Assembly: GCA_022572485.1 (NCBI GenBank) | Contig: JACZVU010000105.1 | Coordinates: 1 to 8,750, forward strand | Source: Myxococcales bacterium | Lineage (GTDB): Bacteria > Myxococcota_A > UBA9160 > SMWR01 | Reading direction: 5' to 3' | DNA length: 8,750 nt | In this document: piece by piece, positions 7,697 to 8,750 of the stretch | Position numbering within the stretch: position 1 is the stretch's first letter | How the letters are laid out: each line of letters starts with the position of its first letter | Translations under genes and position numbers: made by a program | Notes under the pieces: model-generated | The model's input: only the letters and a program-made list of their open reading frames with translations | Told to the model about the DNA's origin: nothing | Databases searched by the model: none

Positions 7697-7758
7697 GCGG
7701 CCTGGAGACCTGGGTTTCGCAATTGTGCAGTCTAGCGGCCAGGACATCTGGGTTCCGC
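7697..7758 (+). promoter_or_regulatory. Two tandem 24-nt hairpin repeats in the cold-shock gene leader
   Basis: Two 24-base units, 7697-7720 and 7735-7758, agree at 20 of 24 positions, are separated by 14 bases, and end 25 bases before the TTG start. Each folds the same way. GCGG at the 5' end pairs with (U/C)CGC at the 3' end. A GUU bulge (unit positions 18-20) follows on the 3' side. CC then pairs with GG and the inner stem closes an A-N-A triloop. The differences mostly keep or improve pairing: G-U becomes G-C at 4/21, U-U becomes A-U at 7/15, and G-C becomes G-U at 9/13. Each unit also carries GGA (7704-7706 and 7742-7744), so CsrA/RsmA-type binding is an alternative to a thermosensing or RNA-chaperone-sensitive leader. 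The repeats are directly visible; the regulatory role is inference. Confidence 0.55.
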
Positions 7759-7771
7759 GGTACATGCAAGT

Positions 7772-7777
7772 AAGGAG
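7772..7777 (+). promoter_or_regulatory. Shine-Dalgarno that fixes a TTG start for the cold-shock gene
   Basis: AAGGAG lies six bases before TTG 7784. The nearby ATG at 7764 is out of frame with the cold-shock domain, and no in-frame ATG or GTG gives the conserved N-terminus. TTG is therefore the only sensible initiation codon. Confidence 0.85.
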
Positions 7778-7783
7778 AGTAAG

Positions 7784-7987
7784 TTGGCTATCGGCACCGT
7801 GAAGTGGTTTAGCGACGAGAAGGGTTACGGATTCATTACTCCGGACGATGGAGGGGACGACCTGTTTGTTCACTTCTCGAACATCGGAGGTGACGGGTTC
7901 AAGTCTCTTCAGGACGGCCAAAAGGTCGAGTACGAATCGGGGCAGGGTCGAAAGGGGCCCGAAGCCACCAACGTGCGCCCCGCCTAG
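7784..7987 (+). CDS. CspA-family cold-shock protein
   Basis: This encodes 67 residues, the usual size of a single cold-shock domain. It has GTVKWF at the N-terminus, RNP1 as KGYGFI (13-18) and RNP2 as DLFVHF (26-31), with the aromatic residues that stack on single-stranded RNA or DNA (Trp8, Phe9, Tyr15, Phe17, Phe28, His30, Phe31). The C-terminus EATNVRPA is typical of bacterial Csp proteins. These proteins are cytosolic nucleic-acid chaperones that melt secondary structure and affect transcription termination and translation. Initiation is at TTG, with a near-perfect ribosome site six bases upstream. The gene looks monocistronic: its own promoter candidate and structured leader lie upstream and a GC-rich hairpin follows the stop. 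Whether it is cold-induced or constitutive cannot be told, because genomes usually carry several paralogues. Confidence 0.96.
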   Translation: MAIGTVKWFSDEKGYGFITPDDGGDDLFVHFSNIGGDGFKSLQDGQKVEYESGQGRKGPEATNVRPA

Positions 7988-8015
7988 TTTCGGGCCACGA
8001 GAACATCTGGATGCA

Positions 8016-8047
8016 ACGGCCCCGGCCAACACCGGGGCCGTGCATTT
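8016..8047 (+). terminator. Intrinsic-terminator-like hairpin after the cold-shock gene
   Basis: A perfect 10-bp, GC-rich stem (8016-8025 with 8032-8041) with a six-base loop lies 28 bases after the stop codon. Two more pairs (8013-8014 with 8042-8043) form beyond a bulged A. It is followed only by ATTTC, so the U tract is short. Position and stability fit a terminator or a 3' stabiliser for this short transcript. Confidence 0.65.
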
Positions 8048-8074
8048 CTGGGAAAACTCCAGCACGCAATGCTA

Positions 8075-8098
8075 CCGGCGAGGCCGGGGTCGCGTTTT
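8075..8098 (+). terminator. Possible second, weaker terminator hairpin
   Basis: CCGGC (8075-8079) pairs with GCCGG (8083-8087) around a three-base loop, and TTTT lies at 8095-8098 after seven intervening bases. It may be a back-up terminator behind the main hairpin. The short stem and the gap before the T run make it weak. Confidence 0.25.
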
Positions 8099-8146
8099 GA
8101 GGCGCGCCCACGGCCTCAACAGGGCGGCCTCCCGCTCCCGACCCGA

Positions 8147-8152
8147 TAGAAT
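8147..8152 (+). promoter_or_regulatory. -10-like element upstream of the DUF1232 gene
   Basis: TAGAAT matches the -10 consensus at five of six positions. It lies 138 bases before the start codon and just downstream of the two terminator-like hairpins, where a new promoter is expected. No good -35 hexamer is found 16-18 bases upstream. The rest of the 7988-8290 gap holds no RNA gene or convincing coding sequence that I can see. Confidence 0.25.
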
Positions 8153-8290
8153 GGCTCGCTCTGGATCCCAGTGAGGATCTGGCACCGGGCTACAGCCGCA
8201 TTGGCACGTACGAAGATGTGGCTCCGAAGTGCCTGGCGAGGGTTTGGGGCCTGTGGAATTGAGATCTGCGAGGAATGGGGAGCGTAAAGC

Positions 8291-8750
8291 ATGCCGATGA
8301 ACATCACCTTCGAGCTCAGCGACAAGGACCTGAGGTACTTCAAGCGCATCATCAAAGAGGTGCGCGAGCGCAGTGTCGGTATCGACGAAGCGAAGCTCAT
8401 CGCCGGATCCCGGAAGCTGGTCGAGAAAATTCGCGGCATGAATGCCGTGGGGTTCGTCGTACAGCGCCTCGAGAAGCTCGAGCGCATGCTGAAGATGCTC
8501 GAAGACAAAGAATGGGACATGGAGGGGAAGGATCGCTCGCGGGTGGTGGACGGCCTCGTCTATTTCGCGGAGGGTGAAGATCTGATTCCCGACCGCATCC
8601 CCGGACTCGGCTACCTCGACGACGCGATCATGATCGAACTCGTCGTCCAGGATCTGAAACACGAGATCGAGGCCTACGACGATTTTTGCAAGTACCGTAC
8701 GAGCAAGGCGAAGCTTCTTGGCCGCAAAGATGCGAGTGCCTCCCACGAGA
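8291..8750 (+). CDS. DUF1232 (YkvA-type) domain protein, 3' end outside the window
   Basis: An ATG at 8291, preceded by GGGGAG (8277-8282, eight bases away) and an in-frame TAA at 8285, opens a frame that stays open to the right edge (153 codons seen). Residues about 84-122 carry the DUF1232 signature: GLVYFAEGEDLIPDRIPGLGYLDD, in which the LIPD and IPGLGYLDDA elements are nearly invariant in the family. The N-terminal part (about 1-80) is charged and helical, with a leucine/lysine-rich stretch around 55-72 that may be a short coiled coil. DUF1232 proteins are widespread and of unknown biochemical function; many are small membrane-associated proteins, but this one shows no strong transmembrane segment in the visible part. 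The long open frame on the opposite strand is its shadow. A second start at Met3 is possible. Confidence 0.88.
   Translation, partial: MPMNITFELSDKDLRYFKRIIKEVRERSVGIDEAKLIAGSRKLVEKIRGMNAVGFVVQRLEKLERMLKMLEDKEWDMEGKDRSRVVDGLVYFAEGEDLIPDRIPGLGYLDDAIMIELVVQDLKHEIEAYDDFCKYRTSKAKLLGRKDASASHE

Noticed and set aside
7764..7784. ATG at 7764 as the start of the cold-shock gene
   Set aside because: It is in a different frame from the cold-shock domain and lies before the Shine-Dalgarno. TTG at 7784 fits both frame and spacing.
8171..8287. Short GTG-started frame of 38 codons before the DUF1232 gene
   Set aside because: It has no ribosome site, no recognisable sequence and a Trp/Arg-rich composition typical of chance translation in GC-rich DNA.
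8072..8746. 224-residue open frame on the minus strand at the right end
   Set aside because: It is antisense to the frame at 8291-8750 that carries an unmistakable DUF1232 signature and a good ribosome site. The minus-strand translation shows no family motif.
1..8750. CRISPR array, IS element, phage gene, tRNA or rRNA
   Set aside because: No direct-repeat array, transposase or integrase motifs, cloverleaf or rRNA-like sequence was seen on either strand.

Overview
The window is GC-rich, gene-dense chromosomal DNA from a Gram-negative-looking bacterium. Coding frames end preferentially in G or C, and there is no IS element, integrase, CRISPR array, tRNA or rRNA. The protein mix would fit a Myxococcota, Desulfobacterota or Proteobacteria-type genome: a GT-C-like membrane protein, a GhrB-like 2-hydroxyacid dehydrogenase, a kinase/M23/class-III aminotransferase fusion, a CspA-type cold-shock protein and a DUF1232 protein. 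I cannot place the organism more precisely by eye.

Layout: (1) 2-973 (+), the C-terminal part of a polytopic membrane protein cut by the left edge, possibly a GT87/DUF2029-type glycosyltransferase. (2) 1167-1703 (+), a signal-anchored extracytoplasmic protein of unknown function. (3) 1848-2483 (+), a class II aldolase/adducin-family enzyme, followed after 185 bp by (4) 2669-3418 (+), a HAD-superfamily hydrolase. (5) 3447-4478 (-), a D-2-hydroxyacid dehydrogenase resembling glyoxylate/hydroxypyruvate reductase. It is convergent with the HAD gene and divergent from (6) 4597-7584 (+), a 995-residue three-part protein: a hydroxylysine-kinase-like APH domain, a degenerate M23/LytM-like domain and a class III PLP domain closely resembling ethanolamine-phosphate and phosphohydroxylysine phospho-lyases. 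(7) 7784-7987 (+), a cold-shock protein starting at TTG, with a probable promoter, two tandem look-alike hairpins in its leader and a GC-rich terminator-like hairpin behind it. (8) 8291 to the right edge (+), a DUF1232 (YkvA-type) protein whose 3' end lies outside the window.

How the genes may work together: the fusion protein most likely phosphorylates a hydroxylated amine or amino acid and then eliminates phosphate and ammonia, giving an aldehyde or semialdehyde. The divergent 2-hydroxyacid dehydrogenase, the class II aldolase and the HAD hydrolase all act on small (phospho)hydroxy-carbonyl compounds in other organisms. A small carbon-salvage neighbourhood is therefore plausible, but the gaps are too wide to prove an operon and the link is inference. 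The cold-shock gene is a separate transcription unit.

The observations most worth following are the tandem leader hairpins of the cold-shock gene, whose sequence differences largely keep the pairing, and the loss of the catalytic His motif in the M23-like middle domain of the fusion enzyme.
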